From Algoriphagus aquaeductus (GTDB taxonomy: Bacteria; Bacteroidota; Bacteroidia; Cytophagales; Cyclobacteriaceae), in assembly GCF_003253485.1 (NCBI RefSeq), contig NZ_QKTX01000003.1:310001-374000 (forward strand): a DNA stretch of 64,000 nucleotides, read 5' to 3'. Within the stretch, counting starts at the first letter, position 1. Each line of letters starts with the position of its first letter. Both the position numbers and the translations under genes were made by a program. The notes below the pieces were generated by a model. The model worked only from the letters and a program-made list of their open reading frames with translations, was not told the origin of the DNA and did no database searches. Shown in pieces: positions 35,747-43,929 of the stretch.

Positions 35747-38713
35747 TCAATCCGCGGCATTCCAATACGCCATCCGCTCCAGCTTGTCCACTTCGATCGA
35801 GTAGAAGCCGAACTCTTCCACGACTTTCCCCTCGATGCGGTAGATTGCCCGGCCTTTGAAGGGATATTTTTTCACCACAGGCGGGAAGTGTACCGTGTCG
35901 ATCCAGTCTCCGTCCCGATCCAGAAAGGTCCCGAAGTTCATTACATCGCCTTTCACTGTACGGGTGTATTTTACAGTGACCAGATAGCCTAAGATCATCA
36001 CTTGTTTCCCTAGGTACTGAGTCATTTCCCGTGCTTTGATGCCTCGGACGCTTTGGTCCTTGACCAGGTAAAAAGGGGAGTCAAGCGGAAACTCCAAAAT
36101 ATCGATTTGATCGAGGATGTCCTGTCGAATGTCGGTTTCGTCCAGTTCGGGGACTTGTGGAGGTTTTTTGCCAAAGCTGATCTCTGTCGTGGCTGAGCGA
36201 AAAAGCTCATTCGTGCTCACGACAGCCTTTCGCTTGTTCTGAAGAAAATGCGCCTCCCACAGCAGTTCCTGCTTAGTTTTGCCGGTAAACCGAAAGCAGG
36301 TCATCCGGATCAGAATCAGCAGCTGCTCCAGTCCGATCTCCACGCGGGCTACAAAGTCCGCCAAACCCAGAAATGGCCCATTTGCTCTCCGCTCCGAAAG
36401 CAGTTTTTCGACGGTTGCTTTTTCCAGGTATTTCATGTGGATAAAGCCGAGGAAGACAGTTTTTCCTGTGATTCGGGTCAGGTATTCGCTCTCGTTCAGA
36501 TGTGGAGCCTGGATGTCTGCCCCGTTCATCCGGAGCTCGTGTACATAGAATTCGGTGTGGTAAAATCCCCCGAAGTTGTTGATCACGCCGACCATAAACT
36601 CCAGTGGAAAATAGGCCTTGAGGTACAGGCTTTGATAGCTTTCCACGGCGAAGGAGGCCGAGTGTCCTTTGGCGAAGGAATACCCCGCAAAGCTCTCGAT
36701 CTGATGCCAGACCTCAGCTGCGACTTTTTCCTCCCGGCCCAGCTTTTTGCAGTTTTCGAAAAATTGGTCCTTCACTCGCTGGAATTCATCCTTGGAGCGG
36801 GATTTTCCGCTCATTCCTCTGCGCAGTACGTCCGCTTCGCCCAAACTCAGTCCGGCAAAGTAGTGCGCTACCTTAATCACATCCTCCTGATAAACCATGA
36901 TGCCGTAGGTCTCAGGCATGATGTCTTTCATGACAGGATGTGCTTGATTTCGGCGGTCTTCACTGATGTGTCGCAGGATGTATTCCCGCATCATTCCCGA
37001 TCGGGCTACACCCGGGCGGATGATGGAGCTGGCGGCGACGAGTTCCAAATAGGTGTCTGCCTTCATTTTGGCAAGCAGCATGCGCATGGCGGGCGACTCC
37101 ACGTAAAAGGCACCAATGGTGTGTCCGGTGCGGAGGTGTTCTTTGATTTTGGGATCCGTTTTGAACTTTTCCACTTCCCGAATATCCACTTGGATACCTT
37201 GGTTTTGGTAGATGATCTCCAGAGCCGACTTGATGTGGCCGAGCCCCCGCTGACTCAGGATGTCAAACTTGTGCAATCCGATATCTTCCGCTGTGTGCAT
37301 GTCGATATGCGCGAGCGGAAACCCCTTCGGAGGCATATCAGTCGCCGTGTAGTAGTGGATCGGCTTATGTGAGATCAATATCCCACAGGCGTGAATCGTC
37401 AGATGCGAAGGCATGTCGTGCAGCACCTTCGAGTATTTGATAATCAACTTGCCAAATTGATCGGGTTCGTAGCCTTCCTTATCGGCATGATGGATGAGCG
37501 ATTCGATGTCGGTCTTGGGCAGGCCAAAGACCTTGCCCAGCTCCCGCAGCATGGAATTGTATTGAAAAGTACTGTAAGATCCCAGCAGGGCTACATGTTC
37601 TTCTTGCTTTCCGTTGTATTTGCGGAAAATGTAATCTGTCACCTCATCCCGATCCGTCCAGCTGAAGTCGATGTCGAAATCGGGGGGATTTTCCCGATAC
37701 AGGTTGATAAAGCGCTCAAAATACAAATCCAGCTCGATCGGATCCACGTCCGTGATGCCCAAGCAGTAGGCCACAATGCTGTTGGCACCGGAGCCCCGAC
37801 CGACGTGATAGAAGTTGCGGTGCTGCGCAAAAGTCACGATATCATAGTTGATCAGGAAATAGGAGACAAAGCCCTTTTGCCGGATGAGTTCGAGTTCCTT
37901 GTCGATCCGTTCGGAGATTTTTGGAGAAAAATTCGGGTAGCGATTGAGGGCACCTTTGAAGGTCTCTTGTCGGAGAAAGTCAAAGTCTTCCCAGTCTGAG
38001 CCCAAGATGTCCCGTCGGTTTTTCACCGCTTGGAAGTAAAAGGAAAACTGGCATTGCTCGAGGAGTTTTTGGGCATTGACGAGGAGGTAGCTGTGGTTTT
38101 CGCAGCGGGCAATGAGGTCGGCGTAGGAGTAGAATTGATCCGTAGGATCAGCCTGTTCCGATGCGGGAAGCTTGCTTAGCAAGGTGTTCAGATCCATGCT
38201 GCGCAAAAGTCGATGGGCGTTGAACTCGAGTTTGGAGCTGAAAGTAGCCGGCTGCAGGAGTACGAGTTTTTCCTTTCGTCGATACCAAGGTGAGTTCAGT
38301 ACTTTGTTGAGTTGTGCGGGATGCACCCCGACGTATTCATTTTCCCGCAGGGGAAAGGCCTTCTCCGAAAAGGGATAGATCACAAAGCTGTTTTCAAAAG
38401 CCGGGGCCTTGGACTTAAATTCCCGCTTGCGGGTCAGATGCTCGGAAAGGTGTTTATTGAGTTCGAAAAAACCCTCCTGATTCTGCGCCAGGCCGATGTA
38501 TTGCTGCTGTACCCCGTTGCGGAAGTCGATGCCGATTACGGGATGGATGCCTGCTTTTTGTGCAGCACGCATAAAGGGAAACACACCGGCCGTGCAGTTG
38601 ATGTCGGTCAGGGCAAGGGAGTCGAGTCGTTTGCCTTTCGCCTCAGCGATCAGCGCTTCCATAGACATCGTCCCGTATTTGAAGCTGAAGTGAGAATGGC
38701 AGTTGATAAACAT
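35747..38713 (-). CDS. DNA polymerase III subunit alpha, short second copy
   Basis: 988 residues from the ATG at 38713, shorter than the replicative DnaE (about 1,160-1,400). The PHP domain opens FINCHSHFSFKYGT, but the usual Asp-His of LTDHG is changed to LTDIN, so PHP metal binding is altered. The polymerase palm is intact: GRGSGANSIVAYCLGITDVD, and the catalytic aspartates in NPPDFDIDFSWTDRDEV. The C-terminus has an OB fold (KQVMILGYLVTVKYTRTV). It resembles the accessory, error-prone-type alpha subunits of Bacteroidota used in lesion bypass. No dinB- or imuB-like gene is beside it. Confidence 0.88.
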   Translation of the reverse strand: MFINCHSHFSFKYGTMSMEALIAEAKGKRLDSLALTDINCTAGVFPFMRAAQKAGIHPVIGIDFRNGVQQQYIGLAQNQEGFFELNKHLSEHLTRKREFKSKAPAFENSFVIYPFSEKAFPLRENEYVGVHPAQLNKVLNSPWYRRKEKLVLLQPATFSSKLEFNAHRLLRSMDLNTLLSKLPASEQADPTDQFYSYADLIARCENHSYLLVNAQKLLEQCQFSFYFQAVKNRRDILGSDWEDFDFLRQETFKGALNRYPNFSPKISERIDKELELIRQKGFVSYFLINYDIVTFAQHRNFYHVGRGSGANSIVAYCLGITDVDPIELDLYFERFINLYRENPPDFDIDFSWTDRDEVTDYIFRKYNGKQEEHVALLGSYSTFQYNSMLRELGKVFGLPKTDIESLIHHADKEGYEPDQFGKLIIKYSKVLHDMPSHLTIHACGILISHKPIHYYTATDMPPKGFPLAHIDMHTAEDIGLHKFDILSQRGLGHIKSALEIIYQNQGIQVDIREVEKFKTDPKIKEHLRTGHTIGAFYVESPAMRMLLAKMKADTYLELVAASSIIRPGVARSGMMREYILRHISEDRRNQAHPVMKDIMPETYGIMVYQEDVIKVAHYFAGLSLGEADVLRRGMSGKSRSKDEFQRVKDQFFENCKKLGREEKVAAEVWHQIESFAGYSFAKGHSASFAVESYQSLYLKAYFPLEFMVGVINNFGGFYHTEFYVHELRMNGADIQAPHLNESEYLTRITGKTVFLGFIHMKYLEKATVEKLLSERRANGPFLGLADFVARVEIGLEQLLILIRMTCFRFTGKTKQELLWEAHFLQNKRKAVVSTNELFRSATTEISFGKKPPQVPELDETDIRQDILDQIDILEFPLDSPFYLVKDQSVRGIKAREMTQYLGKQVMILGYLVTVKYTRTVKGDVMNFGTFLDRDGDWIDTVHFPPVVKKYPFKGRAIYRIEGKVVEEFGFYSIEVDKLERMAYWNAAD

Positions 38714-38768
38714 GTTCGATTTTTGATTGGGTAGAACCTTCGAGGTTTTTGGAAACCTCAAAGGTTTC

Positions 38769-38808
38769 GAGATATACTCCGTGAGATACGCTTCGCGAAA
38801 TACGCTCC
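38769..38808. repeat. GAAATACGCTTCGCGAAAT repeat family, cluster A
   Basis: Two to three overlapping units related to GARATAYGCTTCGCGARAT between the polymerase gene and the RelE-type pair. Related clusters are at 52677-52719 and 53575-53728. Confidence 0.6.
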
Positions 38809-38833
38809 CTGTGGTCGTGAGATAGTTTGTGTC

Positions 38834-38934
38834 GGATTACAAATCCTACGATAGGACCTCGGGATTCCAAATCCCGAGGAGCAGATATCCAGACGCTGGA
38901 CTTGATCGGATTTTAGCTTTCGGATTGCAAATCC
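38834..38934. repeat. Three GGATTnCAAATCC inverted repeats
   Basis: GGATTACAAATCC (38834-38846), a longer version with ten-base arms CCTCGGGATT/AATCCCGAGG (38857-38879), and GGATTGCAAATCC (38922-38934). Spacing and flanks differ, so it is not a CRISPR array. The remaining bases of 38714-39138 hold no gene that I can see. Confidence 0.65.
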
Positions 38935-38944
38935 AGAGGAGCTA

Positions 38945-38977
38945 AGCTTTTCCAAAGTTTCGAACTTTGGAAAAGCT
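38945..38977. repeat. Large intergenic palindrome, copy 1
   Basis: Fifteen-base arms AGCTTTTCCAAAGTT/AACTTTGGAAAAGCT around a TCG centre. The central 29 bases match the palindrome at 47545-47573 with one change. Could act as a hairpin terminator or REP-type element. Confidence 0.75.
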
Positions 38978-39138
38978 GTTAGCGGGCATTAAAATGTTAA
39001 TAATTTCAACATTTTAATGTTTATAAATTAAACAATAGGATTGGAATCAAGTCAAGGGATTGACTGATTTTTGGAGGAAAATGTCAGGAAAGAGGGTGGG
39101 GGGTACTCGTGCAGAAAATTGAATTCAATCAAAAAAGA

Positions 39139-39462
39139 TCAGATAGAATCAAGCAGTGCTTTGATGTAGGCATCAGTAACATTTTCTTTTTCTGATTTAT
39201 CATAAATCGATAGGAGAAAGACGCTGTCTTCATGGATTACAAAACTGGTAATCACTCTTGCTCCACCTGATTTTCCTCTGCCCTTACTTTTAATCGCTAG
39301 CCTGATTTTATAGCAATTTTTAAAAATGGGAGTGCCTTGAGTTGGGGCCGCTGATAGGCTTTCAGCAAGTTTTAAAATGTCAACTTTGAGCGAAGGATAT
39401 TTTTTGACAAGCTTTTTGAGCTCTTTGTCAAATTCTGGCAATGTTTTGACCTGATAGGTCAT
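39139..39462 (-). CDS. RelE/ParE-superfamily toxin-like protein
   Basis: 107 residues. The opening YQVKTLPEFDKELKKLVKKYPSLKVDI and the late strand pattern ARVITSFVIHEDSVFLLSIYDKSEKENV fit the RelE/ParE beta-sheet toxin fold (the middle KNCYKIRLAIKSKGRGKSGG replaces the usual Y-R-I segment). Its start overlaps the stop of the upstream antitoxin-like gene (ATGA). Such toxins cleave mRNA on the ribosome or target gyrase; which is unknown. Confidence 0.82.
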   Translation of the reverse strand: MTYQVKTLPEFDKELKKLVKKYPSLKVDILKLAESLSAAPTQGTPIFKNCYKIRLAIKSKGRGKSGGARVITSFVIHEDSVFLLSIYDKSEKENVTDAYIKALLDSI

Positions 39463-39674
39463 AGTTCACTGAGTACGTCTTTAATATCCCTTGCTTTTAA
39501 TTTACCAGCTTTGGCATCCAACATTTCCTTATAGCCTTGAGCCACACTTTTGGCAATTTTGATCGACTCCTCATCAGTTTCTGAAGTGGTAAATTTCACT
39601 TTAAGAGCCTGGAGAATAGCTTTAACAGTATTGGACTCTTCTTTGTCTTTTGTTTCTATCAAGATCGTTTCCAT
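39459..39674 (-). CDS. Small antitoxin-like protein of the RelE-type pair
   Basis: 71 residues, acidic and helical (VKAILQALKVKFTTSETDEE then IAKSVAQGYKEML). Many Bacteroidota RelE partners have this shape, with an N-terminal strand containing ETKDKEE and a C-terminal helical toxin-binding tail ending LKARDIKDVLSEL. It precedes the toxin with a four-base overlap. Confidence 0.78.
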   Translation of the reverse strand: METILIETKDKEESNTVKAILQALKVKFTTSETDEESIKIAKSVAQGYKEMLDAKAGKLKARDIKDVLSEL

Positions 39675-39747
39675 GGATTAAATATAAATTTTTAATCAAC
39701 AGGTAGTCAAAATTTAAATTGAGCAAAAAATTTTTAAGAGAAAACTT

Positions 39748-39975
39748 TTAGGCCTTCGCCAGTGTCAGTTGAAACTCCAATGGGCTGCAAGGCTGGAACT
39801 CATCAGCGGCCAAATCCTCAAAAATCTCTTCATCGGCCTGAATCTCCGTTTTTTCGATCTTTCCATCCGGATGGACAATCAGTTCGATCCCGGTGAAATC
39901 TGTCGGGTTTACCATGACCAAAACTTGATAATCGTCAAATACCCGCTTGAAATACTGTGAAATTGCTTTGGCCAT
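39748..39975 (-). CDS. Hypothetical small protein
   Basis: 75 residues, acidic in the second half (AADEFQPCSPLEFQLTLAKA). No family recognised. The repeated hydrophobic/charged pattern IELIVHPDGKIEKTEIQADEE suggests a small beta-rich domain. It sits alone between the RelE pair and the secreted protein at 40000, and has normal codon use, so it is likely real. Confidence 0.6.
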   Translation of the reverse strand: MAKAISQYFKRVFDDYQVLVMVNPTDFTGIELIVHPDGKIEKTEIQADEEIFEDLAADEFQPCSPLEFQLTLAKA

Positions 39976-39999
39976 ACTTTTTTATGCGAAGCTAATCAA

Positions 40000-40557
40000 T
40001 CATTTCCTGTTATTGAAAGAGGTGACAGGTGCTGCGTAGTAGATCACATCAGCAGGTGGCTTTTGGGTAGCTTTTATCTGATCGAATACAAAAAAGGTGT
40101 GGGCAAGAAAATCTTGTTCATTTAGGGGCTTCACGGGATTAATCCCGAAATTCTCTACAATGAAAACAGGCCCAAAAGGTCCGATGATCTCAAGCCCATT
40201 CCGATTTCGTGTTCGTTTCAATTTGAAAACTTCTCCTCCCACAAATTCAAATCGGGCATTTCCCCAAAAGTAACTTCCTTTTCCTCTTGCCACTTGCAGT
40301 TTGGAGTCTTGGTCAACAATTCTTGCGTTTTTTAGAATTCCATTGGCATTATTGTAGAACATGCGGAAAACACGCCCATCGTAATGAAGATCTGCATATT
40401 GAAATCCGGGATCGATTTTCAACAGCGTGTTTTCACCTCCGGATTCCTGGTATTTCACCTCAATCATCGGGACTTCCCAGGACGCGGCTGATTGAGACTT
40501 GACTTGGAAGGAGAGGATCATCAGTCCGAAAAGCAGAAAAATAGAACGGGTTTTCAT
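40000..40557 (-). CDS. Secreted hypothetical protein
   Basis: 185 residues with a signal peptide (SIFLLFGLMILSFQVKSQ). The mature part is beta-rich (LHYDGRVFRMFYNNANG, GSYFWGNARFEFVGGEVF, LEIIGPFGPVFIVENFG). Unknown family. It is divergent from the trp operon, with 174 nt between its start and the trp leader peptide, so the two transcripts face apart. Confidence 0.65.
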   Translation of the reverse strand: MKTRSIFLLFGLMILSFQVKSQSAASWEVPMIEVKYQESGGENTLLKIDPGFQYADLHYDGRVFRMFYNNANGILKNARIVDQDSKLQVARGKGSYFWGNARFEFVGGEVFKLKRTRNRNGLEIIGPFGPVFIVENFGINPVKPLNEQDFLAHTFFVFDQIKATQKPPADVIYYAAPVTSFNNRK

Positions 40558-40691
40558 GGGAGTGGCTGTTAGTTGTTAGCCTTAACGAAATCATTTGGTT
40601 GAGGTTCAGTTGCTTTGAAAGCAAATTCGACCCATTCATTTATCAAAATGGCAGATAAAAATTATTTTTTTTGAAAAATCCGAAATGATGC

Positions 40692-40721
40692 TTTGTCTTT
40701 TCCAATCCCTTTCTAAATTTG
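40692..40721 (+). promoter_or_regulatory. Bacteroidota-type promoter of the trp operon
   Basis: TTTG (40692-40695), an 18-nt spacer and TAAATTTG (40714-40721), which is a full match to TAnnTTTG. The expected transcription start is about 40725, only a few bases ahead of the leader-peptide ATG at 40732. Confidence 0.75.
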
Positions 40722-40731
40722 CTCACCTATT

Positions 40732-40809
40732 ATGAAAACAATCGCAAACAAATACTGGTGGTGGCATTCTTCAACTTTCCAAGGGAAAGCTCAGAAAGCC
40801 GTTGCCTAA
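40732..40809 (+). CDS. trpL: trp operon leader peptide
   Basis: 25 codons plus stop: residues 9-11 are three consecutive tryptophans (TGG at 40756-40764), preceded by tyrosine. The chance of three TGG in a row in a short frame that is placed between a promoter and a terminator upstream of trpE is very low. The stop at 40807 is placed so that a ribosome there covers the antiterminator arm at 40792-40800. No Shine-Dalgarno is seen, as is usual in this phylum. Confidence 0.92.
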   Translation: MKTIANKYWWWHSSTFQGKAQKAVA

Positions 40810-40867
40810 ATTTTGCGCAGCACATATCACAGAAGGCTTACTGGATTTCCCGGTAAGCCTTTTTTTA
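40775..40867 (+). promoter_or_regulatory. trp transcription attenuator
   Basis: Terminator: AAGGCTTAC/GTAAGCCT(T) pairs 40833-40841 with 40853-40861, followed by a T run to 40867. Antiterminator: CAGAAAGCC (40792-40800) pairs with GGCTTACTG (40835-40843), eight of nine bases, which sequesters the left terminator arm. A ribosome stalled on the Trp codons leaves 40792-40800 free, so readthrough follows; one that reaches the stop codon covers it and the terminator forms. A small hairpin CTTTCC/GGAAAG (40775-40789) lies just upstream. Pairing was judged by eye. Confidence 0.88.
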
Positions 40868-40886
40868 TGCCAAAAAATAATCCCTG

Positions 40887-42299
40887 ATGAACCACGTCAA
40901 GTATCCGATTCTCACTACGTACCGTAAGCGACTGGCTGATACCATCACGCCGGTGAGCATTTACCTGCAGATCCGGGACCGATTTGCCAATCCGATTTTG
41001 CTGGAGTCTTCTGACTATCACGGACAGGAAAACAGCTATTCCTACATCTGTTTCAATCCTTTGGCGACTTTTGACTTCAATGCCGGGCAGGTCACCGAGA
41101 AGCTTCCCGATGGCAAAGAACTAGTCTACGAAGTCACAGCACAAAAGCGTCTGATGGACTGTCTGCGGGCTTTTGGGAATAAATTTGATCCGACTCCGGA
41201 CAAGTTTAAGTTCAGTACCAACGGGCTTTTTGGATACATTCAGTACGATACGGTGGGCTGGTTTGAGGATATCAAACTGAGCAAAACTTCGCCCAATGAG
41301 ATCCCTATGATGCACTATGCGATGTATCAAAACATCATCGTAGTGGATCATTACAAAAACGAATTGCACCTCTTTGAACACCGAGTGGCAGGAGCAAACA
41401 ATGCCGAATACATTGCTGAGATCGAAACGCTTCTTAACAATAAGAACATCCCGGCTTATTCCTTCAAAACCGTGGGCGAGGAAGTTTCCAATTACACCGA
41501 TGAGGAGTTTTTGAAGATTCTCAACCAAGGCCGCGAGCATTGCTTCCGAGGAGATGTATTTCAGATTGTGCTTTCGAGACGCTTTTCCACTGAGTTTAAA
41601 GGCGATGAATTCAACGTCTATCGTGCACTCCGTTCAGTTAATCCTTCACCCTATCTGTTCTATTTCGACTATGGTTCTTTCAAAGTCTTTGGCAGTTCGC
41701 CCGAGGCACAGATTGTGGTCAAAAATCGTAAAGCGACCATTTTTCCGATTGCGGGTACTTTCCGAAGAACAGGCAATGACATTGAGGATGCGGAATTGGC
41801 CAAGAAGCTCTTTGATGATCCCAAGGAAAATTCAGAGCATGTGATGCTGGTGGATTTGGCCAGAAATGACCTTTCCCGATCCTCTGACTTGGTTGAAGTA
41901 GATGTTTTCAAAGAAATTCAATATTACTCCCACGTGATTCACCTGGTTTCTAAAGTGACCGGCCAGCTTGCTCAAGGCGCGAATCCGCTTCAACTCGTTG
42001 CGGATACTTTTCCGGCGGGTACCCTTTCCGGTGCTCCGAAATACCGGGCGATGGAACTGATCGACGAACTCGAAAATGTCAGCCGCCAATTCTACGGCGG
42101 AGCGATCGGCTACTTGGGGTTCAATGGAGATTTTAACCACGCCATCTTGATCCGATCTTTTGTCTCCGAAAATAATCACCTGAGATTCCAAGCTGGAGCA
42201 GGAGTGGTAGCTAAATCATCCATTCCTTCTGAATTACAGGAAGTGGCGAATAAGCTGGAGGCGCTGAGAGTGGCTTTACGGGCTGCTGAACAAATTTAA
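40887..42299 (+). CDS. trpE: Anthranilate synthase component I
   Basis: 470 residues. Together with TrpG it makes anthranilate from chorismate, the first committed step to tryptophan. The feedback-binding segment NPILLESSDYHG is present near residues 31-42, and the chorismate-binding domain has IVLSRRFSTEF, FGSSPEAQI, GAFR-type TFRRTG, VDLARNDLSR and TFPAGTLSGAPKYRAMELID. It begins 20 nt after the attenuator terminator. Confidence 0.96.
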   Translation: MNHVKYPILTTYRKRLADTITPVSIYLQIRDRFANPILLESSDYHGQENSYSYICFNPLATFDFNAGQVTEKLPDGKELVYEVTAQKRLMDCLRAFGNKFDPTPDKFKFSTNGLFGYIQYDTVGWFEDIKLSKTSPNEIPMMHYAMYQNIIVVDHYKNELHLFEHRVAGANNAEYIAEIETLLNNKNIPAYSFKTVGEEVSNYTDEEFLKILNQGREHCFRGDVFQIVLSRRFSTEFKGDEFNVYRALRSVNPSPYLFYFDYGSFKVFGSSPEAQIVVKNRKATIFPIAGTFRRTGNDIEDAELAKKLFDDPKENSEHVMLVDLARNDLSRSSDLVEVDVFKEIQYYSHVIHLVSKVTGQLAQGANPLQLVADTFPAGTLSGAPKYRAMELIDELENVSRQFYGGAIGYLGFNGDFNHAILIRSFVSENNHLRFQAGAGVVAKSSIPSELQEVANKLEALRVALRAAEQI

Positions 42300-42311
42300 A
42301 CCTATTGAACC

Positions 42312-42878
42312 ATGCGAATATTGGTATTAGATAATTACGACTCCTTCACCTACAACTTGGTCTATATCGTCCGGCAGTTGGGTTATGGAGCGCAGATGGA
42401 TGTCTTCCGAAATGATAAAATCAACTTGGAAGATGTCGCCAACTACGACAAGATTCTCCTTTCTCCCGGTCCGGGTGTTCCTTCCGAAGCTGGGATTATG
42501 CCGGAGTTGTTGAAGAAATATGCCGCCACCAAGTCGATTCTTGGGGTATGTCTGGGACATCAGGCGATCGGGGAAGCATTTGGCGGAAGCCTGATCAATC
42601 TGTCTGAGGTGCTTCATGGAGTAGCCTCTGAGGTGACGGTGCAGGATGATTTGTTATTCAGAGACATTCCGAAAACCTTCAAAATCGGTCGTTACCACTC
42701 TTGGGTGATCGATGAATCGACGCTTTCTCCGGATTTGGAAGTCATAGGAAGGACGCCTGATCATCAGATTATGGCGGTGCGCCACAAACAGTTTGATGTC
42801 CGTGGAGTTCAATTTCACCCCGAAAGTATTTTGACCGAAAATGGAGTCAAAATCATGCAAAACTGGTTAGAATCTTAA
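42312..42878 (+). CDS. trpG: Anthranilate synthase component II (glutamine amidotransferase)
   Basis: 188 residues, a standalone class I glutamine amidotransferase. Catalytic triad C80 (LGVCLGHQAIG), H169 and E171 (GVQFHPES). It supplies ammonia to TrpE. It starts 13 nt after trpE. Confidence 0.96.
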   Translation: MRILVLDNYDSFTYNLVYIVRQLGYGAQMDVFRNDKINLEDVANYDKILLSPGPGVPSEAGIMPELLKKYAATKSILGVCLGHQAIGEAFGGSLINLSEVLHGVASEVTVQDDLLFRDIPKTFKIGRYHSWVIDESTLSPDLEVIGRTPDHQIMAVRHKQFDVRGVQFHPESILTENGVKIMQNWLES

Positions 42879-42909
42879 ATTTGAAGTTCACCCCACCACT
42901 AGCCTTAAC

Positions 42910-43920
42910 ATGAAAGAGATTTTAAACCAATTGATCGCACATCAGACCCTATCGCAAGATCAGGCTCGCGAAGTGCTCAAAAATATTGCAACAGGAGGAT
43001 ACAATACGAGCCAAATAGCCGCATTCATGACGGTTTACTTGATGCGAAGTATCACGGTGGAGGAATTGCGGGGTTTCCGTGAGGCCATGCTTGAGTTATG
43101 TATTCCCGTGGAAATCGACGAATACGATGCTATGGACCTTTGTGGTACAGGCGGTGATGGCAAGGATACGTTTAATATTTCTACACTTTCTTCCTTTATC
43201 GTTGCAGGGGCAGGTCAAAATGTTGCCAAACATGGCAATACAGGAGTGTCTTCCATCTGCGGTTCCTCTAACCTGCTCCAGTATTTCGGTTACCAGTTTA
43301 CTAACGACATCGGAGAAATCCGACGTTCTCTGGATGAAGTCGGACTTTGCTTTTTGCATGCTCCGCTTTTTCACCCTGCCATGAAAAATGTGGCTCCGAT
43401 CCGAAAAGAGCTTGGGGTGAAAACTTTCTTCAATATGCTAGGCCCGATGGTAAACCCAAGCTTTCCAAAAAAACAATTGGTTGGGGTTTTTAGCCTTGAA
43501 CTGGCGCGTTTATATGGCTATTTGTATCAGGAGACCGAAGGGAAATTTTCCATTCTACATTCCTTGGATGGATACGACGAGATTTCGCTTACGGGTCCTT
43601 TTAAAATGATTTCCAACTCGGGAGAAAAGCTTTACAATCCAGAAAATATCGGCCTTTCCAAACTCACAGCAGAAAGCATCAAAGGTGGAGATACCGTGGA
43701 AGAATCGGCTAAGATCTTCGAAAATGTCCTTCGCGGAAAAGGTGAAAAAGCCCAAAACGAAGTGGTTATTGCCAATGCAGCAGCGGCTTTGGTTACAGCC
43801 CGTGAAGGATTGAGCTTCTCAGATGCCGCCCTCGAAGCCGAGGAGGTTTTACTAAGCGGCAAAGCCCTCAAGGTGTTCAATGGTCTCGTCAATCCCCTAA
43901 CTACCATTTCATTAGCCTAA
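42910..43920 (+). CDS. trpD: Anthranilate phosphoribosyltransferase
   Basis: 336 residues. It joins anthranilate to PRPP. The PRPP-binding glycine-rich motif CGTGGDGKDTFNIST (about 78-92) and KHGNTGVSSICGSSNLLQ are present, with the anthranilate-site arginine region RKELGVKTFFNMLGPMVNP. The usual length and order in trpEGDCFBA are kept. Confidence 0.96.
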   Translation: MKEILNQLIAHQTLSQDQAREVLKNIATGGYNTSQIAAFMTVYLMRSITVEELRGFREAMLELCIPVEIDEYDAMDLCGTGGDGKDTFNISTLSSFIVAGAGQNVAKHGNTGVSSICGSSNLLQYFGYQFTNDIGEIRRSLDEVGLCFLHAPLFHPAMKNVAPIRKELGVKTFFNMLGPMVNPSFPKKQLVGVFSLELARLYGYLYQETEGKFSILHSLDGYDEISLTGPFKMISNSGEKLYNPENIGLSKLTAESIKGGDTVEESAKIFENVLRGKGEKAQNEVVIANAAAALVTAREGLSFSDAALEAEEVLLSGKALKVFNGLVNPLTTISLA

Positions 43921-43929
43921 TCATTGATT

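Noticed and set aside
36248..38734. Plus-strand frames of up to 374 codons
   Set aside because: They are antisense to the DNA polymerase alpha gene and have no domain-like sequence.
38714..38761. Longer start for the polymerase alpha gene (ATG at 38761)
   Set aside because: The extra 16 residues come from the repeat-rich spacer and the PHP domain starts at the next ATG.
38834..38934. Possible CRISPR array
   Set aside because: The three units have different lengths and flanks, irregular spacing and no cas genes nearby.
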